Shown: positions 22,090-29,576, counted from the stretch's first letter. The stretch: DNA of 35,475 nucleotides from Bacillota bacterium (GCA_023459875.1 JAEWRY010000045.1:1-35475), one strand, 5' to 3'. Numbers and translations are program-made. Notes: a model not told the origin generated them from the letters alone.

Positions 22090-22937
22090 TTCGCGGCCCT
22101 CCTTTTCACGGCGGAAAAGCACAGATTGATGATGAGGACGAACACGAAGAGCACCACGGCGGTGGCAATGAGGGCTTCCCGGTGCAGATCGGTGGCGTAG
22201 CCCATTTCCAGCACAATGTTTGCCGTCATGGTCCGCAGGCCCTTGAGAAGCCCCGAGGGGACGAGCGCCTGGTTGCCCTCCACCATGATGACGGCCATGG
22301 TCTCGCCCACGGCCCGTCCGATGCCCAGGATGACGCCCGCCAGAACCCCCGATTTCGCCGCCGGGAACACCGCGAAGAAAACGCTGCGCTCGTGGGAGGC
22401 GCCCAGTGCCAGGCTTCCCTCGTAATAGTTCTCCGGCACCGCGCGCAGGGCGGACTCGGAAACCCCGATGATGGTGGGCAGGATCATGATGCCCAGAACG
22501 AGGCAGGCCGCCAGCATGGTTTTCCCGCTGCCGCCGAAGAGGCCGCGGATGGCGGGCACGATCACCATCAGGCCGAAGAAGCCGTAAACCACCGAGGGGA
22601 TGCCCGCGAGCAGGTCGACGGCGGGCTTCAAAAACCGGTAGACGCTTCTGGGACAGAACCGCGCCATGAAGATAGCCGTCAGGATGCCGATGGGCACGCC
22701 GATGACAATTGCCCCGGCGGTCACGTAAATACTGCCGAGGATCATGGGCAGGATGCCGTAAATATCGCTGGCGGGCTTCCATTTCATCCCGGCAAGGAAA
22801 TTAAAAGCGCCGATCTTTCCTATCGTGGGCAGGCCGTTATAAAACAGAAAAAAGCAGATTAGCCCCACGGCCAGAATGGAAACGCAGGCGGTGAGCAGAA
22901 AAACCGCTTTCATGAGCTTTTCCCCGAGTTTAATCAT
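22086..22937 (-). CDS. pstC: Phosphate ABC transporter permease PstC
   Basis: A 283-residue permease with six predicted membrane helices. It has DLLAGIPSVVYGFFGLMVIV and the coupling motif ESALRAVPENYYEGSLALGA. It forms the channel with PstA. It has its own strong GGGGGG ribosome-binding site. About 390 bp separate it from pstS, including a complete element-A copy and a set of PhoP-box-like repeats, so pstCAB-phoU-phoPR is likely to have its own promoter. Confidence 0.95.
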   Translation of the reverse strand: MIKLGEKLMKAVFLLTACVSILAVGLICFFLFYNGLPTIGKIGAFNFLAGMKWKPASDIYGILPMILGSIYVTAGAIVIGVPIGILTAIFMARFCPRSVYRFLKPAVDLLAGIPSVVYGFFGLMVIVPAIRGLFGGSGKTMLAACLVLGIMILPTIIGVSESALRAVPENYYEGSLALGASHERSVFFAVFPAAKSGVLAGVILGIGRAVGETMAVIMVEGNQALVPSGLLKGLRTMTANIVLEMGYATDLHREALIATAVVLFVFVLIINLCFSAVKRRAAK

Positions 22938-22962
22938 CTATTTTTCCCCCCTTACTAACAGT

Positions 22963-23020
22963 ATTATCCTAACCCCTCCATGTTAAGTGCAAAAGGTTTA
23001 CAATGTTAAATCCATGTTAA
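22963..23020 (-). promoter_or_regulatory. Candidate PhoP box and promoter of pstC operon
   Basis: Minus strand TTAACA repeats at 23015-23020 and 23004-23009 (11-bp phase) and again at 22981-22986. They are followed by a -10-like GATAAT at 22963-22968. TT(A/T)ACA repeats with 11-bp spacing are the known PhoP-box pattern of Firmicutes, located where the -35 would be. A TTGCAC lies 18 bp before the -10 as an alternative -35. Confidence 0.6.
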
Positions 23021-23027
23021 ATCATAA

Positions 23028-23067
23028 CATAGCCGGCCCTCCCAAGGTTTGTGGGAGGGCGGCTATG
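23028..23067. repeat. Hairpin flanking element A copy 4 (left copy)
   Basis: Palindrome CATAGCCG-G-CCCTCCC..GGGAGGG-CGGCTATG. Its inner 29 bp (23032-23060) are identical to those at 23269-23297 on the other side of the element. One base of the stem is unpaired. It lacks a clear T-run on the minus strand (GGCTATGTTATG). Confidence 0.65.
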
Positions 23068-23068
23068 C

Positions 23069-23264
23069 TGTCGAAAAACCCTGTTTTTCGACAAAACGTA
23101 AGATGGAAGCGGCTCTGCTGAGCCGCACAAAGAGTGCCCGGCGGGAAGTGAATTCCCGCCAGGTACTGTTATTTAATCTTTTGCGGATTTCGGTCACGGA
23201 GCGCAACACAAAATCCGCAAAAGCTTTTCGCCAGTGGCGAAAAGGACGAGGAATTTTTTTGACA
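23069..23264 (+). repeat. Element A copy 4 (full length, 196 bp)
   Basis: Hairpins: TGTCGAAAAA/TTTTTCGACA; GCGGCTC-TGCT-GAGCCGC; GTGCCCGGCGGGAA/TTCCCGCCAGGTAC (one mismatch, one G-U); TTTTGCGGATTT/AAATCCGCAAAA; CTTTTCGCC-AGT-GGCGAAAAG. The tail ends AATTTTTTTGACA. It lies between pstS and pstC, in reverse orientation to that transcription unit. Confidence 0.85.
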
Positions 23265-23266
23265 AG

Positions 23267-23303
23267 CTGCCGGCCCTCCCAAGGTTTGTGGGAGGGCCGG
23301 CAG
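23267..23303 (-). terminator. Terminator-like hairpin after pstS (right copy)
   Basis: Perfect stem CTGCCGGCCCTCCC/GGGAGGGCCGGCAG, starting 22 bp after the pstS stop. On the minus strand it is followed by CTTGTC rather than a T-run, because element A begins there. It probably separated pstS from pstCAB expression before or after insertion. Confidence 0.55.
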
Positions 23304-23325
23304 TCAAAGAAGAGGGCTTGGTTTA

Positions 23326-24246
23326 TTATTTGATTTCCGACCAGTCGGTGATCGTTCCGGTATAGATTCCCTTTACCTGATCCTTGGTGAGGCCGTCGGT
23401 GGTGTTCGACTTATTGACGATGACCGCGATGCCGTCGGTGGCGATGACGGTGGCGGTGAGGCCGGCGGAAGTTTCGCTGTCCTTCAGGGCGCGGGAGGCC
23501 ATGCCGATGTCGCACACGCCCTCGATGGCGCTGTTCATGCCAGTGGTGGAGTCGCTGGTCTGGAGGTCGATATTCGCGTTGGGGTTTACCTTGCCGTAAG
23601 CTTCAATCAGCTTTTCCATGACCGGGGAAACCGAGGAGGAACCGGCAACGACAATTTTTCCGGAGGGCTTGCTTCCGCTGTAGGCCGCGTCCTTGGAGGC
23701 GGCGATATAGCCGTTATCCGTGATGACCTTCTGGCCGTCTGCGGAGAGGATGAAGTCGATGAAGTCCTGGGCCACGGCGCTCACGGTAGATTTCGTCGCG
23801 ATGTTGAAGGGCCTGGAGATGGTGTAGGTCTTGTTTTCGATGTTGGCCACCGTGGCCGCAACGCCGTCAATCTTCAGCGCTTTAACGGTGTCGTTCAGGG
23901 AGCCGAGGGAGACGTAGCCGATGGCGGAATCGTTCTGGGCGACGGAAGTGAGCATGACGCCGGTGCTGTTGGTCTGGTCGGCGGTTTCAATGGTGTGGTC
24001 CACTTTTTTCCCGGAACTGTCCTTTTCCTCCACGCCGAAGAGTTCGATGAAGGCGCCGCGGGTGCCGGAACCCTCTTCACGGGAAATAACGGTAATGGCG
24101 CCGCTGGGTCCGGCGGTGGCCGTGGGAGAGGCGCTGGCGGAGGCGGAGCCGCTGGGGGCGGTGCTGGCCGTGCCGCCGCCGGAGCAGCCGGAAAGAGCCG
24201 TTACCATCAGAGCGGAGGCTAAGATGAAAGCCATTGTCTTTTTCAT
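23326..24246 (-). CDS. pstS: Phosphate-binding lipoprotein PstS, circularly permuted domain order
   Basis: A 306-residue lipoprotein: signal peptide with lipobox ALSGC (Cys21), then a Ser/Ala/Thr tether (about 22-48). The phosphate-binding blocks are present but in swapped order. The mature domain starts with ITVISREEGSGTRGAF and AIGYVSLGSL, which lie in the second half of classical PstS. Only after SRPFNIATK and the helix FIDFILSADGQKVI come IVVAGSSSVSPVMEKL, CDIGMASRALKDSE and YTGTITDWSEIK, which classically form the first half. The old termini are joined at about residues 180-190 and the new ones fall at the usual link DWSEI/ITVISREE. The start at 24246 has AAGGAG upstream. It delivers phosphate to PstCAB. 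Confidence 0.93.
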   Translation of the reverse strand: MKKTMAFILASALMVTALSGCSGGGTASTAPSGSASASASPTATAGPSGAITVISREEGSGTRGAFIELFGVEEKDSSGKKVDHTIETADQTNSTGVMLTSVAQNDSAIGYVSLGSLNDTVKALKIDGVAATVANIENKTYTISRPFNIATKSTVSAVAQDFIDFILSADGQKVITDNGYIAASKDAAYSGSKPSGKIVVAGSSSVSPVMEKLIEAYGKVNPNANIDLQTSDSTTGMNSAIEGVCDIGMASRALKDSETSAGLTATVIATDGIAVIVNKSNTTDGLTKDQVKGIYTGTITDWSEIK

Positions 24247-24301
24247 AAGATGTTTCTCCTTTTTCATTTCATGTACTGTATTCACCTGTTTTACATTTCC
24301 T

Positions 24302-24358
24302 ATGCTAATCACACCAAGTAAAATAAAAAAGAGAAGTCAGGTTAAATAAAAGTAAAAT
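24302..24358 (-). promoter_or_regulatory. Candidate PhoP box and promoter of pstS
   Basis: Minus strand TTTTAC (24352-24357), TTTAAC (24341-24346), a degenerate TTCTCT (24330-24335) and TTTTAC (24318-24323) are spaced about 11 bp. They are followed about 10 bp later by a -10-like TAGCAT (24302-24307). This is the arrangement expected for a PhoP-activated promoter without a good -35. Confidence 0.55.
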
Positions 24359-24379
24359 GCGCCCCGGAGTAAAACGGCG

Positions 24380-24408
24380 TTGCCAGCGGCGGCAAAATCG
24401 GGTACAAT
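24380..24408 (+). promoter_or_regulatory. Promoter of the DUF512-der-plsY-gpsA genes
   Basis: -35 TTGCCA (24380-24385), 17-bp spacer, -10 TACAAT (24403-24408). It lies divergent from pstS. Confidence 0.65.
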
Positions 24409-24455
24409 AATGAATCGATGTTAAACGGTTTATTTTTTGGGGGAGTGGAACGCAT

Positions 24456-25766
24456 ATGAGCCTCACGGTGATCAAAAGCGTGGATGCGGGGAGCCCCGCC
24501 GACAGGGCGAAGGTGAAGCCGGGCGAAACGCTGCTCCGGGTGAACGGCCACCTGATTGCCGACGTGCTGGACTATAAATTTTACACCTACGACCCGAAAC
24601 TGGTGCTCACCCTCAAAGAACCAAGCGGCAAGGAGCGCTCCGTTAAAGTAAAGAAGGACGAGGGCGAGGACCTGGGCCTGGAGTTCGAAACCTACCTTAT
24701 GGACCGGGCGCGCTCCTGCGCCAACAAGTGCATTTTCTGCTTTGTGGACCAGCTCCCGCCGGGGCTGCGGGAGACTTTATATTTTAAGGACGACGACGCC
24801 AGACTTTCCTTTCTCATGGGCAACTACATCACCCTCACCAATCTCTCCGACCGGGAGGCACAGCGCATCTGCGACCTGCACATCTCCCCCGTCAATATTT
24901 CGGTGCACGCCACCGAGCCCGAGCTGCGCTCCCTCCTCCTGGGCCACAGACAGGGGGGCCGGGGCCTTGAGATGATGAAGCGCTTCGCCGAGGCGCATAT
25001 CACCATGAACTGCCAGATCGTCTCCTGCCCCGGCCTCAACGACGGGTCTCACCTGCAAAAGAGCATGGAGGACCTGGCCGCTCTCTACCCCTGGGTGAAG
25101 AGTGTCTCCGTGGTGCCGGTGGGCCTCACCCGCTTCCGGGAGGGGCTTACTCCCCTCGTCCCCTATCACCGCGAAAGTGCCTCCGAGGTGCTGGACATGG
25201 TGGAAGGGTACGCGGAGCAATGCCTTGCGAAATACGGCAGCCGCATCTTCTGGTGCGCCGACGAATTATACCTGCGCGCGGCGAGGCCCATCCCTGAGGA
25301 CGAATTTTACGAGGACTATACCCAGCTGGAAAACGGCGTGGGCATGCTCCGCCTCCTGCGCCGGGAGTTTGACCAAGCTCTGAAGCTCGCGGAGGAAAAG
25401 AACTCTGTGAGGCCCTACTCAGTGGCCTGCGGGGTGGACGCCGCCGACTGGCTGGGGGAAATCGTTGACATGGCAGAGCGGAAGTGCCATACTAGGGGCA
25501 GAGTTTACCCGGTTACCAATCATTTCTTTGGGGAGACGATCACGGTATCGGGTCTCGTCACCGGCGGGGATCTCATCGCCCAGCTGAAGGGCCGGGATCT
25601 GGGCGAGCGTCTGCTGCTGCCCATGAACATGCTCCGCCACGGGGAAACCGTCTTTCTCGACGACGTAACCCTCCCCCAGGTGGAGGAAGCTTTGGGCGTT
25701 CCGGTTGTTCCCGTCGCCCAGGACGGGTTTGAGCTTCTGGACGCCATTATGGAAGAACAAATATAA
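24456..25766 (+). CDS. DUF512 family protein with PDZ-like and radical-SAM domains
   Basis: A 436-residue protein. The first about 70 residues look like a PDZ-like domain (IKSVDAGSPADRAKVKPGET, LLRVNGHLIADVLD). It is followed by the [4Fe-4S] radical-SAM motif CANKCIFC (Cys88, Cys92, Cys95) and the TIM-barrel stretches ITLTNLSDREAQRI and ISPVNISVHATEPELR. The C-terminal third is the DUF512 region (CGVDAADWLGEIVDMAE, VTNHFFGETITVSGLVTGGD). The family is conserved in Clostridia beside der, as here, but its reaction is unknown. It probably acts in the cytoplasm on RNA, ribosome or protein maturation; that is speculation from context. Confidence 0.9.
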   Translation: MSLTVIKSVDAGSPADRAKVKPGETLLRVNGHLIADVLDYKFYTYDPKLVLTLKEPSGKERSVKVKKDEGEDLGLEFETYLMDRARSCANKCIFCFVDQLPPGLRETLYFKDDDARLSFLMGNYITLTNLSDREAQRICDLHISPVNISVHATEPELRSLLLGHRQGGRGLEMMKRFAEAHITMNCQIVSCPGLNDGSHLQKSMEDLAALYPWVKSVSVVPVGLTRFREGLTPLVPYHRESASEVLDMVEGYAEQCLAKYGSRIFWCADELYLRAARPIPEDEFYEDYTQLENGVGMLRLLRREFDQALKLAEEKNSVRPYSVACGVDAADWLGEIVDMAERKCHTRGRVYPVTNHFFGETITVSGLVTGGDLIAQLKGRDLGERLLLPMNMLRHGETVFLDDVTLPQVEEALGVPVVPVAQDGFELLDAIMEEQI

Positions 25767-25830
25767 TTCTTTTTTAAAAGAGGAAGCGGCGGGGTATCGC
25801 CCGCTTCCCAAACCGAAAGGACGTGTTTCC

Positions 25831-27165
25831 TTGGCCAAGCCACTCGTTGCCATCGTCGGCCGGCCCAACGTAGGCAAATCTATGCTCTTCAACAAACTGG
25901 TAGGACAGCGGCTTTCCATCGTGGAGGACACCCCCGGCGTGACCCGTGACCGGCTTTACGCCGAGTGCGAGTGGCGAAACCGCAAGTTCGACCTGGTGGA
26001 TACCGGCGGGATCGAACCCTCCGCCGACAGCGAGATTTTAGCCTTCATGCGCAAGCAGGCGGAAATCGCCATTCAGAACGCCACCGTGATCATCTTTGTC
26101 TGCGACGGAAGAACGGGACTCACCGTCTCCGACGAGGAGGTGGCGCGCATCCTTCTGCGCTCCCGCCGCCCGGTGGTGCTGGCGGTCAACAAGATGGACA
26201 GGACGGGACCCGTTGATCCTGAAATCTACGAATTTTACAGCCTGGGGCTGGGAGATCCCATCTCGGTCTCCGCCGTCCACGGGCACGGCACCGGCGACCT
26301 GCTGGACGCATGCTTCCAGTACTTCCCGCCCGACGAGGAAGAAGAGGAGGAGGACGACGTCATCCGCGTGGCCGTGATCGGCAAGCCCAACGTGGGCAAG
26401 TCCTCCCTCGTTAACCGCATTCTAGGCGAGGAGCGTGTCATCGTCTCCGACGTGGCGGGCACCACCCGGGATGCGGTGGACAGCTATTTTGAAAACGACA
26501 AGGGAAAATATATACTCATCGACACGGCGGGCATGCGGAAAAAGTCCAGGGTGGACGACCCCATCGAAAGGTTCTCCGTCCTGCGGGCCACCATGGCCGT
26601 GGAGAGGGCCGACGTGTGCCTCATTATGCTGGACGCGAACGAGGGCGTCACCGAGCAGGACACCAAGGTGGCGGGCCTCGCCCACGAGGCGGGCAAGGCC
26701 TCCATCATCGTGGTGAACAAGTGGGACGCCGTCGATAAGGACGACAAAACCATGGACCGGATGCGCGAGAACATCCGCAGGGACCTTTCCTATATGACCT
26801 ACGCGCCAATCGTCTTCATTTCCGCTCTCACGGGGCAGCGGGTATCCCGTCTCTTCGAGCTTATCAACTACGTGAGCAACCAGGCCTCCATGCGCATCAC
26901 CACCGGCATGCTCAACAACGTCCTGGCCGACGCCACCGCCCGGGTGCAGCCCCCCACCGACAAGGGACGCAGACTGAACATTTACTATATGACCCAGAGC
27001 GGCGTGCGCCCGCCCCACTTTATTTGCTTCTGCAACGACGCGTCGCTTTTCCACTTCTCCTATCAGCGCTACCTGGAAAATCAGATCCGCAGCACCTTCG
27101 GCCTGGAGGGGACCCCCATCCGCATGACCATCCGGCAGAAGGGCGACAAGGAGGGCTACGTGTGA
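25831..27165 (+). CDS. der: Ribosome-associated GTPase Der (EngA)
   Basis: A 444-residue protein with two tandem GTPase domains and a C-terminal KH-like domain, the unique Der layout. First GTPase: GRPNVGKS (residues 10-17), DTGG (57-60), NKMD (120-123). A short acidic linker (DEEEEEEDD) follows. Second GTPase: GKPNVGKS (184-191), DTAG, NKWD. KH domain: from about residue 355 (TARVQPPTDKGRRLNIYYMT). Der is essential for 50S subunit maturation. The start is TTG at 25831, supported by the family N-terminus (AKPLVAIVGRP) and an AAAGGA site; the frame extends upstream into the DUF512 gene. Confidence 0.96.
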   Translation: MAKPLVAIVGRPNVGKSMLFNKLVGQRLSIVEDTPGVTRDRLYAECEWRNRKFDLVDTGGIEPSADSEILAFMRKQAEIAIQNATVIIFVCDGRTGLTVSDEEVARILLRSRRPVVLAVNKMDRTGPVDPEIYEFYSLGLGDPISVSAVHGHGTGDLLDACFQYFPPDEEEEEEDDVIRVAVIGKPNVGKSSLVNRILGEERVIVSDVAGTTRDAVDSYFENDKGKYILIDTAGMRKKSRVDDPIERFSVLRATMAVERADVCLIMLDANEGVTEQDTKVAGLAHEAGKASIIVVNKWDAVDKDDKTMDRMRENIRRDLSYMTYAPIVFISALTGQRVSRLFELINYVSNQASMRITTGMLNNVLADATARVQPPTDKGRRLNIYYMTQSGVRPPHFICFCNDASLFHFSYQRYLENQIRSTFGLEGTPIRMTIRQKGDKEGYV

Positions 27166-27770
27166 ATCCGGTGATCATTCTTCTGACCGCTGTCATCGCT
27201 TATTTTCTGGGCTGCTTCAACGGCTCGGTCATCGTTTCGAAGTATATTCTGAAGAACGACATCCGCACCCACGGCAGCGGAAACGCCGGACTTACAAATT
27301 TTTACCGGGTATTTGGGGGCAAGCTCACCTTTGCCGTTCTGCTGACCGACATGCTCAAGGCAGTGATCGCCGTAAAAATCGGCGAGGCGCTCGTTTCCCC
27401 CTCCGTTCTGGGGGCGTACGTGGCGGCGCTCTTCTGCCTCGTGGGCCATATGTTCCCCTGCATGTTCGGCTTCCGGGGCGGCAAGGGCATTCTCTCGGGG
27501 GGCACCGTGGCCCTCATGCTGGACTGGCGGGTAACCCTTACGGTGTGGGGAATTTTCATCATCATGGTCCTTCTCACCAGATATGTCTCCCTCGGCTCGG
27601 TCATGGGGGGAGTCTCCTTCCCCGTCGTCACCCAGCTTGTGTACCATAAGCGGACGTATACCATGCTCGCCCTGTGCATCGCGGTCCTCTTGGTCTGGCG
27701 GCACCGGGAAAATATCAAAAGGCTCCTCCGGGGCGAAGAATCCAAATTTTCCATCCACAAAAAATCTTAG
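27162..27770 (+). CDS. plsY: Acyl-phosphate:glycerol-3-phosphate acyltransferase
   Basis: A 202-residue integral membrane enzyme with about five hydrophobic helices. It transfers the acyl group from acyl-phosphate to glycerol-3-phosphate, the first step of phospholipid synthesis. Conserved loops are visible: THGSGNAGLTNFYRVFG, GHMFPCMFGFRGGKG and YVSLGSVMGG. The start is GTG at 27162, overlapping the der stop (GTGA), with AAGGAGGG upstream; the open frame upstream is a shadow of der. With gpsA next door, these two enzymes provide and use glycerol-3-phosphate. Confidence 0.94.
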   Translation: MNPVIILLTAVIAYFLGCFNGSVIVSKYILKNDIRTHGSGNAGLTNFYRVFGGKLTFAVLLTDMLKAVIAVKIGEALVSPSVLGAYVAALFCLVGHMFPCMFGFRGGKGILSGGTVALMLDWRVTLTVWGIFIIMVLLTRYVSLGSVMGGVSFPVVTQLVYHKRTYTMLALCIAVLLVWRHRENIKRLLRGEESKFSIHKKS

Positions 27771-27830
27771 GAAAAGCTGCCAAGCAGCCGGGCTTAAGAG
27801 TAAGTACATAAGAAACTGGGAGGCTTTCAC

Positions 27831-28829
27831 ATGAAGATTTCTGTTCTGGGCAGCGGCGGCTGGGGCACCGCTCTGGCGCTTCTGCTGCTGGAAAACGGGC
27901 ACGACGTGACCCTCTGGTCCTATGCAGAGGAGGAATCGGCGGTTTTGAGGCAGACGGGGGAAAACCCCATGCTCAAAGGGGTGCCCCTTCCCAAAAATCT
28001 GAGGCTCACCTCGGATATGAGCTGCGTCGCGGGCTGCGGCGCGGTGGTGCTGGCCACACCCTCCTTCGCGGTACGCTCCACGGCGAAGGCCCTCGCCCCC
28101 CTGCTGGAGAAAGAGGCGCTGGTCGTCACCGTGTCCAAGGGCATTGAAAAGGACACCTTTTTTACCTTTACCCAGGTGCTCGAGGAGGAAATCCGCAAAA
28201 ATCCCGTGGTCGCCCTGTCGGGGCCCAGCCACGCCGAAGAGGTTGGCCGGGGAGTGCCCACCGCGGTGGTTTCCGCCTCCAGAAGCCGGGACGCCGCCCA
28301 AAAGGTGCAGGACCTTTTCATGAACGAAAGATTCCGGGTTTATTCCTCCTGTGACGTCATCGGCGTGGAGCTGGGAGCCGCCCTCAAGAACATCATCGCC
28401 CTGTGCGCCGGCTGCTGCGACGGCCTGGGCTACGGCGACAATACCAAGGCCGCGCTCATGACGAGGGGCCTTTCCGAAATCGCGCGGCTGGGCGTGGCCC
28501 TTGGGGGACGCAGGGAGACCTTCGCGGGCCTCACCGGCGTGGGAGACCTGATCGTCACCTGCACTTCCATGCACTCCCGCAACCGCCGGGCCGGCATCCT
28601 CATCGGCAAGGGCATGCCCCCCGCGCAGGCGGTGAAGGAGATCGGCGCCGTGGTGGAGGGCTACTACGCCACCTCCGCGGCCAAGGCCCTGGCGGACAAG
28701 ACCGGGGTGGAAATGCCCATCACCGAGGCCTGCTATAACGTGCTCTATAACGGCAAGGACGTGAAGCTGGTCCTCACCGAGCTTATGACAAGGAAAAAGA
28801 AGCACGAGACGGAGGAACTGTGGGCTTAA
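27831..28829 (+). CDS. gpsA: Glycerol-3-phosphate dehydrogenase [NAD(P)+]
   Basis: A 332-residue cytoplasmic enzyme making glycerol-3-phosphate from dihydroxyacetone phosphate. The N-terminal Rossmann fold has GSGGWGTALA (residues 7-16). The family blocks VTVSKGIEKDTFF, VALSGPSHAEEVGRG and GAALKNIIALCAG (with the catalytic Lys) are present, and TRGLSEIARLGVALGG and FAGLTGVGDLIVTCTS complete the pattern. The ribosome-binding site is TGGGAGG. It lies 60 nt after plsY, in the same transcript direction. Confidence 0.96.
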   Translation: MKISVLGSGGWGTALALLLLENGHDVTLWSYAEEESAVLRQTGENPMLKGVPLPKNLRLTSDMSCVAGCGAVVLATPSFAVRSTAKALAPLLEKEALVVTVSKGIEKDTFFTFTQVLEEEIRKNPVVALSGPSHAEEVGRGVPTAVVSASRSRDAAQKVQDLFMNERFRVYSSCDVIGVELGAALKNIIALCAGCCDGLGYGDNTKAALMTRGLSEIARLGVALGGRRETFAGLTGVGDLIVTCTSMHSRNRRAGILIGKGMPPAQAVKEIGAVVEGYYATSAAKALADKTGVEMPITEACYNVLYNGKDVKLVLTELMTRKKKHETEELWA

Positions 28830-28856
28830 CGCAAAGAAGTCTTCCGACTTCTTTGC
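28830..28856 (+). terminator. Terminator hairpin of gpsA, separated from a U-tract
   Basis: Perfect 12-bp stem CGCAAAGAAGTC/GACTTCTTTGCG with a TTCC loop starts right after the stop codon. It is followed by AAGGGTTTCG, the end of an element-B copy, instead of a T-run. Confidence 0.5.
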
Positions 28857-28980
28857 GAAGGGTTTCGCGCAGGCTCGCTCACCGCTCTCCTGCGCGAAGA
28901 GTGTCATTTCCGAGGTACACCCCCCCGGAAATGACGGACTGGAATCCATTTCCGCCGCGGGCGGCGGAAACTCTGCGAGG
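28857..28980 (-). repeat. Element B copy 2
   Basis: Read on the minus strand: head CCTCGCAGAG (28971-28980), hairpin TTTCCGCCGC/GCGGCGGAAA, hairpin GTCATTTCCG/CGGAAATGAC around a GTGTACCT loop, and hairpin TCGCGCAGG/CCTGCGCGA around GAGAGCGGTGAGCGAG. The first two hairpins match copy 3 closely; the third stem differs with compensating changes. It directly follows element A copy 5 in the same orientation. Confidence 0.7.
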
Positions 28981-28988
28981 CTTAAACA

Positions 28989-29182
28989 ATGAAAAATCCT
29001 TCGTCCTTTTCGCCGCGGGCGAAAAGCTTTTGCGGATTTTGCGTTGCGCTTCGTGACCGAAATCCGCAAAAGGTTAAATACCAGTGCCTAGCGGGAATTC
29101 ACTTCCCGCTAGGCACGCTTTGTGCGGCTCCAGAGAGCCGCTACCATTTTACCGTTTTGTCGAAAAACATGGTTTTTCGACA
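28989..29182 (-). repeat. Element A copy 5 (near full length, minus orientation)
   Basis: Minus strand: TGTCGAAAAA-CCATG-TTTTTCGACA, linker AAACGGTAAAATGG, GCGGCTC-TCTG-GAGCCGC, GTGCCTAGCGGGAA/TTCCCGCTAGGCAC, TTTTGCGGATTT/AAATCCGCAAAA, CTTTTCGCC-CGC-GGCGAAAAG, tail GGATTTTTCATTG. The terminal GCGACA-like end is changed and no second terminator copy is seen beyond it; element B follows instead. It runs in the same direction as rpmB. Confidence 0.85.
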
Positions 29183-29187
29183 GGCTA

Positions 29188-29219
29188 AAATCCCCCGTAC
29201 CGTTCGGTACGGGGGATTT
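29188..29219 (-). terminator. rpmB terminator hairpin, followed by element A
   Basis: Minus strand: stem AAATCCCCCGTACC/GGTACGGGGGATTT with a GAAC loop, then TAGCC and the start of element A copy 5. TTTT at the stem end may still allow some termination. Confidence 0.65.
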
Positions 29220-29235
29220 ATGTGTGGGTGTGAAA

Positions 29236-29424
29236 TTAGACGGCTCTTGTAACCTTGCCGGAGCGGAGGCAACGGGTGCAGACATATACGTGCTTGGTCG
29301 TTCCGTTGACGATCGCTTTCACGCGCTTCACATTGGGCTTCCAGGGACGATTGGAGCGGCGGTGAGAGTGGGAAACCTGGATCCCAAAGGCGACATCCTT
29401 GTCGCAAAATTCACATTTGGCCAT
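29236..29424 (-). CDS. rpmB: Ribosomal protein L28
   Basis: A 62-residue basic protein MAKCEFCDKDVAFGIQVSHS with HRRSNRPWKPNVKRVK. Two CxxC pairs (CEFC and CTRC) mark the zinc-binding (C+) form. It is a component of the large ribosomal subunit. A perfect GAGGAGG site precedes the start. It is a single gene with its own promoter, between gpsA and hprK, both on the other strand. Confidence 0.97.
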   Translation of the reverse strand: MAKCEFCDKDVAFGIQVSHSHRRSNRPWKPNVKRVKAIVNGTTKHVYVCTRCLRSGKVTRAV

Positions 29425-29496
29425 TCGCTTGTACCTCCTCGCTGGTTGGAATCACGCCAAAAAAATGGCATGGACGATTTCAAAGCATCGGGATAC

Positions 29497-29525
29497 ATGA
29501 TACCAGATACGGCAAAAAATTGCAA
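29497..29525 (-). promoter_or_regulatory. Promoter of rpmB
   Basis: Minus strand: -35 TTGCAA (29520-29525), 17-bp spacer, -10 TATCAT (29497-29502). Confidence 0.6.
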
Positions 29526-29576
29526 GGGGTACTTTCAAAAACCGTCGGTTTTTTTGCGTAAAGGGGAATTGCAGTG

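Noticed and set aside
21259..22782. 507-codon frame as a single fused PstC-PstA protein
   Set aside because: The N-terminal 230 codons are an out-of-frame reading of pstC; the real pstA starts at 22089 with its own ribosome-binding site and ATGA overlap.
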